The position numbers and the translations under genes were made by a program. Positions 34,972 through 42,386 of a DNA stretch of 64,000 bases are shown here, piece after piece (position 1 is the first letter of the stretch; each line of letters begins with the position of its first letter). The DNA is from Synergistota bacterium (GTDB taxonomy: Bacteria > Synergistota > Synergistia > Synergistales > Synergistaceae), in contig JAEXGR010000007.1 of the NCBI GenBank assembly GCA_023450745.1, positions 1 to 64,000 of the forward strand. Reading direction: 5' to 3'. The notes beneath the pieces were generated by a model. That model had not been told where the DNA came from and searched no databases. It saw only the letters and a program-made list of their open reading frames with translations.

Positions 34972-36750
34972 ATGAGCTGTAAAGAATGCAGACTGTGTTT
35001 TGATAACAATGAATTGACAAAAGATGGCAAACGGATGCGCATCCTTCTGATGGGAAATCCCAACGTCGGAAAGAGCGTATTTTTTTCGCGCCTCACCGGC
35101 GTACACGCGCTGTCGTCAAACTACCCGGGGACGACCGTCGGCTTCACGCAGGGGGTCATCAAGCACAAAGAGCTGTGCGCGGACCTGATCGACGTTCCCG
35201 GCGCCTATACCCTCGACCCGACGAACGAGGCCGAGGAGATCGCGCGCCGCATCATAGAGGACGGAGCGGACAAGGTCATCCTCGTCATCGACGCGACGGC
35301 CCTTGAACGCAACCTCGTGATGGCGCTCCAGGTGCTCGCCTACCATATACCGGTGATCGTCGCGCTCAACATGACCGACGAGGCCCGCCATAAGGGGATA
35401 CTGCTTGATGTAAAAAGGCTCGAAGAGGAGCTCGGCGTCCCCATCTACCAGACCGTCGCCACGACCGGAAGCGGTATCAGCGACTTGGTGGACAACCTCG
35501 ACAAAGCGAAAGTCAGCCCGCTCGAGCCGATGACGAAAGAGGAACGCTGGCAGAAGATCGGAGAGATCATCGCCAGCGTGCAGACGGTGACCCACCGCCA
35601 CCACACGCTGCTCGACCGTATCGAGGACATCTCGGCCCGTCCCGTGATCGGCGGACTGCTGGGCTTCTTCGTGCTCGCGCTGAGCTTCGCGCTTATCCGC
35701 TTCGTCGGCGAGGGACTCATCGGCTATATCTTCGATCCGCTTTTTGAAAACTTCTGGCTGCCGCTGCTTGAGAAACTCAGCGGCGTCTTCGGCGACGGCT
35801 ACCTGCGCGCCCTACTGATCGGGAAGCTCTTTGACGGCGCCATCAACCTTGAGCAGAGCATGGGCGTGCTGTCGACCGGCTTCTACGTCGAATTCGGCAT
35901 GGTGCTGCCCTATATCATCGCCTTTTACGCCGTCCTCTCCTTTCTTGAAGATTTCGGCTACCTGCCGCGCCTCGCCGTCGTCTTCGACGCGCTGCTCCAC
36001 CGCTTCGGCATCCACGGCTACGCCATCATCCCCACCCTGCTCGGCTTCGGCTGCAACGTGCCGGGAATACTGGCGACGCGCGTCCTTGAATCGGAGCGCG
36101 AACGCTTCATCGCCGCGACCCTCATCTCCGTCGGCGTGCCCTGCGTCTCGATACAGGCGATGCTCGCCTCGACGCTCGGCGGCTTCGGCATGAGATACGT
36201 CGGCGCGGTCTATTTGATCCTCTTCGTCGTCTGGCTCATTCTCGGACGGCTCATGCACCTGACGCTCTCCGGCTACAGCCCCGAGCTGATCGTGGAGATA
36301 CCGCCCTACCGCCTGCCCTCGTTCAAGGCCTGGATGAGCAAGCTCTGGTTCCGCATCAAGGACTTCTTTCTCGAAGCGACGCCGCTCGTGCTGGGCGGCA
36401 TCCTGCTCGTCAACATCCTGGACACCATAGGGCTTCTGGAATGGCTCGGAAGCATGCTCGCGCCCTTCTTCCAGAGCGTGCTGGGGCTGCCCGCCTCGAC
36501 CGCCGTCCCGGTGGTGATGGGGCTCTTCCGCAAGGACATCGCGATGGGGCTGCTGATCCCGCTCGAGCTCACGGCGCAGCAGATGCTCGTCGCCGTCATC
36601 GTCCTCTCCATGACCTTCCCCTGCATCGCGACCTTCGTCGTCATGTGGAAGGAGCTCGGCGTCAGACGGATGCTCGCAAGCAGCGCGATTATGCTCTCCG
36701 CCGCGCTGATTACGGGCGCGGCGCTGAACCTCATAATGAAGATATTGTAA
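34972..36750 (+). CDS. feoB: Ferrous iron transport protein B
   Basis: This 592-residue Fe2+ transporter has an N-terminal GTPase and a membrane core. The G motifs are GNPNVGKS (28-35), YPGTT, DVPG (74-77) and NMTD (133-136). The membrane part holds the two Gate motifs, with LLGFGCNVPGILATRVLESERERFIAATLISVGVPC and the later VVMGLFRKDIAMGLL. It is shorter than the E. coli protein (about 770), mainly from missing C-terminal parts. It opens with CKECRLC, a small cysteine cluster ahead of the GTPase that could bind metal. The M23 gene follows eight bases after it. Confidence 0.94.
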   Translation: MSCKECRLCFDNNELTKDGKRMRILLMGNPNVGKSVFFSRLTGVHALSSNYPGTTVGFTQGVIKHKELCADLIDVPGAYTLDPTNEAEEIARRIIEDGADKVILVIDATALERNLVMALQVLAYHIPVIVALNMTDEARHKGILLDVKRLEEELGVPIYQTVATTGSGISDLVDNLDKAKVSPLEPMTKEERWQKIGEIIASVQTVTHRHHTLLDRIEDISARPVIGGLLGFFVLALSFALIRFVGEGLIGYIFDPLFENFWLPLLEKLSGVFGDGYLRALLIGKLFDGAINLEQSMGVLSTGFYVEFGMVLPYIIAFYAVLSFLEDFGYLPRLAVVFDALLHRFGIHGYAIIPTLLGFGCNVPGILATRVLESERERFIAATLISVGVPCVSIQAMLASTLGGFGMRYVGAVYLILFVVWLILGRLMHLTLSGYSPELIVEIPPYRLPSFKAWMSKLWFRIKDFFLEATPLVLGGILLVNILDTIGLLEWLGSMLAPFFQSVLGLPASTAVPVVMGLFRKDIAMGLLIPLELTAQQMLVAVIVLSMTFPCIATFVVMWKELGVRRMLASSAIMLSAALITGAALNLIMKIL

Positions 36751-36758
36751 GAAAAATA

Positions 36759-37637
36759 ATGCCGCGCCCTTCCCTTTTCCGTTGTGCGGCAATGATCGCC
36801 GCCGTCCTCATAACGGCCGTTCCGCCGTCGGCGGCGGGTGTGACCGTCGGCGCGCCGGCCACCGCCGGCATCGGACAGCCCTTCGTCGTGACGGTAGAGG
36901 TCACAGGCGAAGAGATCTCCGACGTCCGGCTCTTTTGGCAGGGGCACGAATCGCCGCTCGCCCCGGAAGATACCGGCGGCGGGCAAAGGTATTCCGCGCT
37001 CGTCGGCACAGATCTGAAAAACGCCAAACCGGGGGCGAACCCGCTGACCGTCGCCTTCAATTCCGGCGGAAAAAGAGAAAAGATCGCGCATTCGATAACG
37101 CTCTCCGCCCGCAAATACCCGATAGAAAAACTTACCGTGGTGCCGGCAAAGGTCACGCCGCCCAAAGAGCTCTCCGAGCGCATCGCGCGCGAGGCAAAGC
37201 TCGGACGCGCCGCGATGCAGAGCAACAGCGCCGGACGAGCGCCTGAACTGCCGCTGGCACGCCCCGTGCCCGGAAGTTTCAGCTCCGTGTACGGCAAAAG
37301 CCGCTATTTCAACGGTGAATTCCGCGGACGCCACGGCGGCGTCGACATGCGCGCGAGGGAGGGCACGCCGGTCAGAGCGGCGGCCGGCGGCGCGGTCGTC
37401 CTCGCCGGAAATAATTTCTGGTTCGCCGGCAACTGCGTCTACCTCGACCACGGCGCGGGGCTCGTCACCTTCTACGGGCACCTGTCAAAGATAAATGTGA
37501 AAAAGGGGGACCTCGTAAAGGCAGGGGAGATACTCGGGCTCTCCGGCAAAACCGGCCGCGTCACCGGCCCGCACCTCCACTTCAGCGCCGCCTGGCGCGG
37601 GGAGTTCTTCGACCCCGCGGAGCTGCTGGAAAAGTAA
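36759..37637 (+). CDS. Exported M23-family zinc endopeptidase (LytM-type)
   Basis: This 292-residue exported protein has a signal peptide (about 1-26, ending PPSAAG). After an immunoglobulin-like region (about 27-120) comes an M23 domain (about 175-285) with the full zinc site: His192 and Asp196 in RHGGVDMRA, His241 in YGHLSK and His272-Leu-His274 in GPHLHF. It should cut peptidoglycan cross-bridges in the periplasm. I choose ATG 36759, eight bases after the feoB stop; the frame runs open further upstream only inside feoB. It may be co-transcribed with feoAB. Confidence 0.88.
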   Translation: MPRPSLFRCAAMIAAVLITAVPPSAAGVTVGAPATAGIGQPFVVTVEVTGEEISDVRLFWQGHESPLAPEDTGGGQRYSALVGTDLKNAKPGANPLTVAFNSGGKREKIAHSITLSARKYPIEKLTVVPAKVTPPKELSERIAREAKLGRAAMQSNSAGRAPELPLARPVPGSFSSVYGKSRYFNGEFRGRHGGVDMRAREGTPVRAAAGGAVVLAGNNFWFAGNCVYLDHGAGLVTFYGHLSKINVKKGDLVKAGEILGLSGKTGRVTGPHLHFSAAWRGEFFDPAELLEK

Positions 37638-37709
37638 CGCGATATTGTCACGACCGCCGCGGCAGGGCTGGCCGCAATCCTTTCGCCTCCCCGCCTGGCG
37701 GACGCCGTC

Positions 37710-38978
37710 CTAAAATTTTTTCAGTTTTTTTATCTTGGGGATAGATATATAGAGATGCGCCACCGCCGCGGCGTTCAGGAGCAGGATGGCGCAGAGGCCG
37801 GCTTGATATCCGGCGGGAGAGAACCGCCCACCGGCGGTCGGATAAAAATCCAGAAGCACGCCGAAGAGCCACTGAACGATGAACGCGGCGAGAAAAATGA
37901 CGAAATTCAACAGCGCGAAGACGCGCCCCGACTCCTCCGCCTCAAAGAGACGCCCGATAATGGGAAAGGCGATCATCGTCATCGTGGAGAAAAACATCAC
38001 CGCGGCCCACAGCGGCGCGGTACGCGGGCCGCCGCAGAGGGCGACTGCCGCGAGGCAGATGGTAAAGATAACCCCCGAACAGAGATACAGCTTTTCCCAG
38101 GAGAGCCAGTTCAGACGCGCGAAGAGATCCGCGAGCACGCCGTTCAGGAGATATCCCGCGGCGATGCCGGCGGAGCTCAGCAGCAGCATCAGGCCGACGG
38201 AACGCTCGCCGAACATGGCGACGTCCCTGAGCCAAGGGCCAAGCCACAGATAGGAGAAAGAAAAGAGCACCGCCTCCGTGGCCGTCACCACGGGCGCGAC
38301 ATAGACGAACCGCCTGTCTTTGGCAAGTTTCAGCATCCCCGCGAATATTTTCAGGAACGATTCTCCGCCGCGCGTCTTTTGCCGCAGCGCGTCGTCCGGC
38401 ACGACGGCCGCCAGAACCAAGACCGAGACAAGGACGGCCCCCGCGCAAAACATGACAAAGGCGCGCCAGGAAAGGTATTCCAGCGCGATGGCGACGGGAC
38501 GGGTCGCCGCCACAAAGCCCAGGCCGCCGATCAGGCTCTGAATGCTGAAGACCAGAGGCAGCCGCTTGCGCGGCAGCCAGTACGTAAACGATTTGAAGGA
38601 AGCCATCAGCGAACCGGAGAATCCCACGCCCGCGAGCGCCCTCGACGCCGCCAGGGACAGACGGTCCTGCGCCGCGGCGAAGAGCAAAACGCCGGCGAAG
38701 GCGATCATGAGCATTCCCGCGAGCGTCTTCTTCGCGCCGCAGCGGTCCAGGAAGACTCCCAGCGGAAGCTGCGCCAGCCCGAAGGCGATCAGGTTCACGG
38801 AAGAGACGAGCCCCAAATCCGCGGGCGAAAGGTCGAAGGTCTCGACCATTACCGGGGCGAGGAGCGAATTTATACTCCCCATGAACATTCCCAGAAAAAA
38901 GGCGAAGCCGAAGGGCACCAGCAAACGAAAAAATAGGGGCGACAGCAGCCGCTCTTCCATATCCGCCGCAACCGTCAT
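37710..38978 (-). CDS. MFS transporter
   Basis: This 422-residue carrier has about twelve spans. The MFS loop motif appears as LGVFLDRCGAKKTLAG after span 2 and again weakly in the second half. I choose ATG 38978 with AGAGGAGG nine bases upstream; a longer frame to 39206 lies within the ligase gene. It follows the ligase by 25 bases and so is the last gene of the cluster that starts at 48150. The position suggests it moves a substrate or product of that cluster, but the family is broad and the cargo unknown. Confidence 0.85.
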   Translation of the reverse strand: MTVAADMEERLLSPLFFRLLVPFGFAFFLGMFMGSINSLLAPVMVETFDLSPADLGLVSSVNLIAFGLAQLPLGVFLDRCGAKKTLAGMLMIAFAGVLLFAAAQDRLSLAASRALAGVGFSGSLMASFKSFTYWLPRKRLPLVFSIQSLIGGLGFVAATRPVAIALEYLSWRAFVMFCAGAVLVSVLVLAAVVPDDALRQKTRGGESFLKIFAGMLKLAKDRRFVYVAPVVTATEAVLFSFSYLWLGPWLRDVAMFGERSVGLMLLLSSAGIAAGYLLNGVLADLFARLNWLSWEKLYLCSGVIFTICLAAVALCGGPRTAPLWAAVMFFSTMTMIAFPIIGRLFEAEESGRVFALLNFVIFLAAFIVQWLFGVLLDFYPTAGGRFSPAGYQAGLCAILLLNAAAVAHLYISIPKIKKLKKF

Positions 38979-39003
38979 TACCGCGAACCTCCTCTGATTT
39001 TTA

Positions 39004-40251
39004 TCATTCGGCGGCGATACGCCTCTTCCGCAAAGGCGCGGCCAGCGAAGCTGCGTGGCGGATATCGACCTCCACGGCAGGCGGCAGAAGCGCCGCCAGC
39101 TCCGCGCGCAGCGCGGACAGAGACAGACCGGCGCCGCCGCAGACGCCGAGCCGCAGCCTTTTTTGCGCGCCGCCGGAAAGCTCGGCCTCGTAGCGCCACA
39201 GATCACGATTTTTATAAAGCGCGTCGTCCAGCGCCTCGATGGATAAGCTGCCGCCGTCTATGGCGATGCGGTTCTTCAGCCGTCCCCTCACCGGCCCCAG
39301 CCGCGGCAGGGTGCTGCCGCATCCGCACTTTCCGCCGACGAGCGACGATATGTCCCCCGTCCGGTAGCGGAACAGAGGCATCGCCTCGTTGGCGAAGGCG
39401 GTGACGACGACCTCCCCTTCTTCGCCGAAGCCGAGCCTCCGGCCGGAGAGGGGGTCGATTATCTCGATGAGCAGCGAGTCATGGCGGATGTGCTGCGCGC
39501 TCTCTTCCGAGCACTGCACCGCGCAGCCGAAACAGGTCTCCGTCATGCCGTAGTGCGTATAAACGCGGCACTGCCACGTCTTTCTGATAGCGTCCGGCGC
39601 CGGCGCGGGAACGTAGTCCCCGCTCAGCAGCAGGCTTGCGGGGCGCAGCCGCGGATATTTGCGGCAGAGGTGGAGCATCTGCGAGGGCACGCCGACGATG
39701 ACGTCGCCCTCCCGCACCGCCCGCGCCGCGTCGTCCACGTCGGTGATATTGCCGTAGATGACGGCGGCGGCGCCGCTCTTCTCCACCCCCTCTTTGAGCA
39801 GGCTCGCGATGCTGCCGGGGGCGGCGTCGGACATCATAATGAGGCAGCGTTTGCCGGCGCCGATTATCGGCGCCATGCCCAGCTCAAAGAGGCGCGCCGT
39901 TCGCCGGAGGTCGCCGTCGGTGAAATGGATGCGCTTCGGCGCTCCCGTGCTGCCGGAGGTGGGCAGCGAGGTGACGCGCGCGATGTCGCGCTCCGCCGCG
40001 CAGACAAAGCCCTCCGGCTCCGCCGCGATCTCTTCCGGGCGGGTGAAGGGTATCCGCGCCAGCGCCTCGAGCGAGTCGACGGCGGCGATGTCCACGGAGG
40101 AAAAACGCGCGGCATAGAAGTCGCTTTTCGCCGCCGCCCGCCGCATCGCCTCCCTGATTCGCGCGAACTGCCAGCGCAGCATCGCCTTGCGGTCTATCGG
40201 CGGAGCAAAGCCCGTAAGCTCGCCTGTCATTATTTCAAGCGCCGAGATCAT
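39004..40251 (-). CDS. AMP-forming ligase of the phenylacetate-CoA ligase type (DVU_1553-like)
   Basis: This 415-residue ANL-superfamily enzyme has the ATP loop TSLPTSGSTGAPKRIHFT, the adenine-binding THYGMTETCFGCAVQC and the hinge region RYRTGDISSLVGGKCGCGSTLPRLGPVRGRLKNRI, close to PaaK. The CGCG cysteines resemble the zinc site seen in PaaK-like proteins. It should activate a carboxylic acid as acyl-AMP and probably acyl-CoA. The start is ATG 40251, one base after the methyltransferase stop, with GGAGG nine bases upstream. I recall such a ligase as a fixed member of the TrsS/TrsM gene cluster of Desulfovibrio and relatives. Confidence 0.82.
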   Translation of the reverse strand: MISALEIMTGELTGFAPPIDRKAMLRWQFARIREAMRRAAAKSDFYAARFSSVDIAAVDSLEALARIPFTRPEEIAAEPEGFVCAAERDIARVTSLPTSGSTGAPKRIHFTDGDLRRTARLFELGMAPIIGAGKRCLIMMSDAAPGSIASLLKEGVEKSGAAAVIYGNITDVDDAARAVREGDVIVGVPSQMLHLCRKYPRLRPASLLLSGDYVPAPAPDAIRKTWQCRVYTHYGMTETCFGCAVQCSEESAQHIRHDSLLIEIIDPLSGRRLGFGEEGEVVVTAFANEAMPLFRYRTGDISSLVGGKCGCGSTLPRLGPVRGRLKNRIAIDGGSLSIEALDDALYKNRDLWRYEAELSGGAQKRLRLGVCGGAGLSLSALRAELAALLPPAVEVDIRHAASLAAPLRKRRIAAE

Positions 40252-40252
40252 C

Positions 40253-40879
40253 TTACCGCGCCTCCGCGATAAAGAGCCCATAGCCGCATCTGACCGCCGC
40301 AAGCCCGCCGCGGCCGCCGAGCAGCGCGTCAAGGGCCTCTTTTCCGCGGTCAAATATCAGCTGCCCCCAAAGCTCGCGCATCTCGCGCGTATGGTCCTCG
40401 AAGAGCAGCAGGTCAAAGCCGTTTTGCTCAAAGCGGGAGATTATTTTTTCCCGGCGTTCCACGCGTCCCATGATTCCAGAAAAATCCGCCTCCGCCCCGC
40501 GCGCGTAAAAATCGGCGGCGGCGAGCCTGCCGCCGGTTTTCAGCAGGCGCCGGCTTTCGCGCAGCGCCGCCTCCGGCTCCGCCACCTTCGAGAGGCTGCA
40601 GCCGAAAAATACGCCGTCAAAACATCCGTCGCCGAAGGGCAGCGCCCGAACGTCCGCGCACAGACAGTCGTCCTCCGCGCCCGCCGAAATCCCGACCACG
40701 GCGGGATCGTTGTCGATCCCGAGCATCGAAAAATCCGTGCTGGCGTTCACATAGGCGACGAACTCCCCCGCGCCGCAGCCGGCGTCAAGCAGCGCCGCGC
40801 CGGGGGCGAAGGCGCAGAGCGCGAGCGCCCGCCGCATAAGTTCCAGCCCGCCGGGGCTGGGGACGCGGCAGGCGTTCAT
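40253..40879 (-). CDS. trsM: SAM-dependent methyltransferase (TrsM / DVU_1556-like)
   Basis: This 208-residue class I methyltransferase has motif I LLDAGCGAGEF (30-40), the acidic SAM-ribose region MLGIDNDP, LCADVRALPF and DGVFFGCSLSKVAEP. I choose ATG 40879, which overlaps the radical SAM stop as ATGA; the open frame upstream to 41260 only mirrors that gene. Its constant pairing with the TrsS-type radical SAM gene suggests a joint maturation or small-molecule step, but the methyl acceptor is unknown. The trsM name rests on my memory of this gene neighbourhood. Confidence 0.78.
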   Translation of the reverse strand: MNACRVPSPGGLELMRRALALCAFAPGAALLDAGCGAGEFVAYVNASTDFSMLGIDNDPAVVGISAGAEDDCLCADVRALPFGDGCFDGVFFGCSLSKVAEPEAALRESRRLLKTGGRLAAADFYARGAEADFSGIMGRVERREKIISRFEQNGFDLLLFEDHTREMRELWGQLIFDRGKEALDALLGGRGGLAAVRCGYGLFIAEAR

Positions 40880-42183
40880 GAGAGGCCGTTCCAGAGCGTA
40901 AGGTAGTTTACGCAAAATGGCACGAGGCGGCCCCGCTTCGCAACGTGCAGGCTGCACATGCGCAGCCGCTCCACGTCGAGATTGCCCGCGTCCTGAAAGG
41001 CCATCGAAGTGATCGTGAAGCCATGAGAAAAGAGGCGCGCGAGAAAATAGTCCATATCCTCCATATCCTCCGTCTGCGGGGCGCCGCCGCCCGCCGGCCG
41101 CCGCCACCGGCGCCCGACAAATTCGCGGTTCTTGTCGGCGGGGGTATCTGCGCCGCAGCAGCAGCAGGCGGCGTCGTCCCGTTTTCGCGTGAGCGGGTAG
41201 AGAGTGCCGTCCTGTTTCACGATAAAGTCCCCGTGAAAACCGCAGAGCGGATGGTCGCATTTGGAGGGCTGCAAATTTTCACCGCCGACGAGGCCGCCGC
41301 TCTGCTTTTCGATTTCGCACATCAGCTCGTCGAGGGTGAAGCGCGATTCGTCGCGCGGCAGGCACGGGATGCGTCCCAAATGGGCCACGGGCTGGAAGTG
41401 AACGCCGCGCACCGCGGGAGACCGCTTCACGCCATAGCGCAGGATGTCTCCAATGGCGGCGCTGTTGACGCCGGGAACGATCGTCGGCACAAGCGTCACA
41501 CCGAGGTTGTATTTCGCGCAGTTGGCGATCGCCCGCTCTTTAACGGCAAAGAGCGGCGCGCCGCGCAGCGTTTTGTATATCTCGTCGTCCGTGCCGTCAA
41601 ACTGCATGAAGACGAAAGAGAGGCCGGCGGCGGCGAGCTTTTTCACCAGCCCTTCGTCCTCCGCGAGCCTGATCCCGTTGCTGTTGAGCTGCACATATTT
41701 GCAGCCAAGCTCCTTGGCGGCGGCGACCAGCTCCGGCAGGTCGCCGCGCAGCGTCGGCTCGCCGCCGCTCAGTTGGACGAGGGTCTTGCCGGGAACGACG
41801 AAGCCGGCCATCTCGCGGCGCAGCTCCGCCAGCGGAATATCCGGCCCGTTTTTCTTATCGGCGAAACAGTAGCGGCAATGAAGGTTGCAACGCTCCGTCA
41901 CCTCAAGTACGACGCAGCAGGTATCGTTTAGGTGTTCGGCGCAGAGCCCGCCCTCGGCGCAGGCCGCGGGACAGCCGCCTGCGTCATCTTTTGTCAGCGG
42001 TTCGGCGTCTCCGTACCAGGAAAAGATGTTTTTTTGGTTCTTCCAGATCAGTACGGAAAAATCTCCGTGCTCGGGGCAGCTCTTTTCAAGCCAGGTGGCG
42101 CCGTCCCTCACCACCACCCGCGCGGCGAGCCGCCGCCCGCAGAGGGGGCAGACGCTGTATGTCTCTCTGATGACCTTCCGCAC
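40876..42183 (-). CDS. trsS: Radical SAM protein of the TrsS type
   Basis: This 435-residue radical SAM enzyme has CNLHCRYC (Cys99, Cys103, Cys106) for the [4Fe-4S]/SAM cluster. A cysteine-rich N-terminus (VCPLCG, Cys36) resembles a zinc ribbon as in some tetraether-lipid and heme-d1 type radical SAM proteins. Downstream are LSGGEPTLRGDLPEL, SKCDHPLCGFHGDF and a run CCCCGAD near residue 340 that may hold a further cluster. Related proteins are called radical SAM (seleno)protein TrsS; this one shows no in-frame UGA, so cysteine probably replaces Sec. It lies between the tiny redox protein and the methyltransferase. The reaction is not known. Confidence 0.82.
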   Translation of the reverse strand: MRKVIRETYSVCPLCGRRLAARVVVRDGATWLEKSCPEHGDFSVLIWKNQKNIFSWYGDAEPLTKDDAGGCPAACAEGGLCAEHLNDTCCVVLEVTERCNLHCRYCFADKKNGPDIPLAELRREMAGFVVPGKTLVQLSGGEPTLRGDLPELVAAAKELGCKYVQLNSNGIRLAEDEGLVKKLAAAGLSFVFMQFDGTDDEIYKTLRGAPLFAVKERAIANCAKYNLGVTLVPTIVPGVNSAAIGDILRYGVKRSPAVRGVHFQPVAHLGRIPCLPRDESRFTLDELMCEIEKQSGGLVGGENLQPSKCDHPLCGFHGDFIVKQDGTLYPLTRKRDDAACCCCGADTPADKNREFVGRRWRRPAGGGAPQTEDMEDMDYFLARLFSHGFTITSMAFQDAGNLDVERLRMCSLHVAKRGRLVPFCVNYLTLWNGLS

Positions 42184-42191
42184 GGGGCTCT

Positions 42192-42386
42192 CTACTTGTC
42201 CTCGATCGAGACTTCGACCTGCGCCATCTTCCCCTTCGCCAGGCTCTCGGGAATGAAGACCTGGCCGCAGGAGGGGCAGCGCTGGACCTCCGTGTTAAAG
42301 GAATGGTCGAGATAGCTGAAGAACGCCTTGTGCATCTCCAGCTCCACGCCGCATCTGCTACACGTCAATTTTTTGTTTTCTTCCAT
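42192..42386 (-). CDS. 64-residue CxxC/CxxC redox or zinc-ribbon protein (DVU_1557-like)
   Basis: This very small protein carries CSRCG at the N-terminus and CPSCGQVFIP in the middle, a rubredoxin- or zinc-ribbon-like pair of CxxC motifs. Its start at ATG 42386 lies 29 bases inside the end of the upstream flavoprotein gene and has AAGAGG at the right distance, so the genes really overlap. Eight bases separate it from the radical SAM gene. I recall such a redox protein as a regular member of this cluster; it may feed electrons to the radical SAM enzyme. Confidence 0.8.
   Translation of the reverse strand: MEENKKLTCSRCGVELEMHKAFFSYLDHSFNTEVQRCPSCGQVFIPESLAKGKMAQVEVSIEDK

Noticed and set aside
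38979..39206. N-terminal extension of the MFS transporter
   Set aside because: It overlaps the ligase gene and precedes a strong AGAGGAGG site that fixes the start at 38978.
40880..41260. N-terminal extension of the methyltransferase
   Set aside because: It lies wholly inside the radical SAM gene, is Arg/Pro-rich without motifs, and the ATGA junction gives a natural start.
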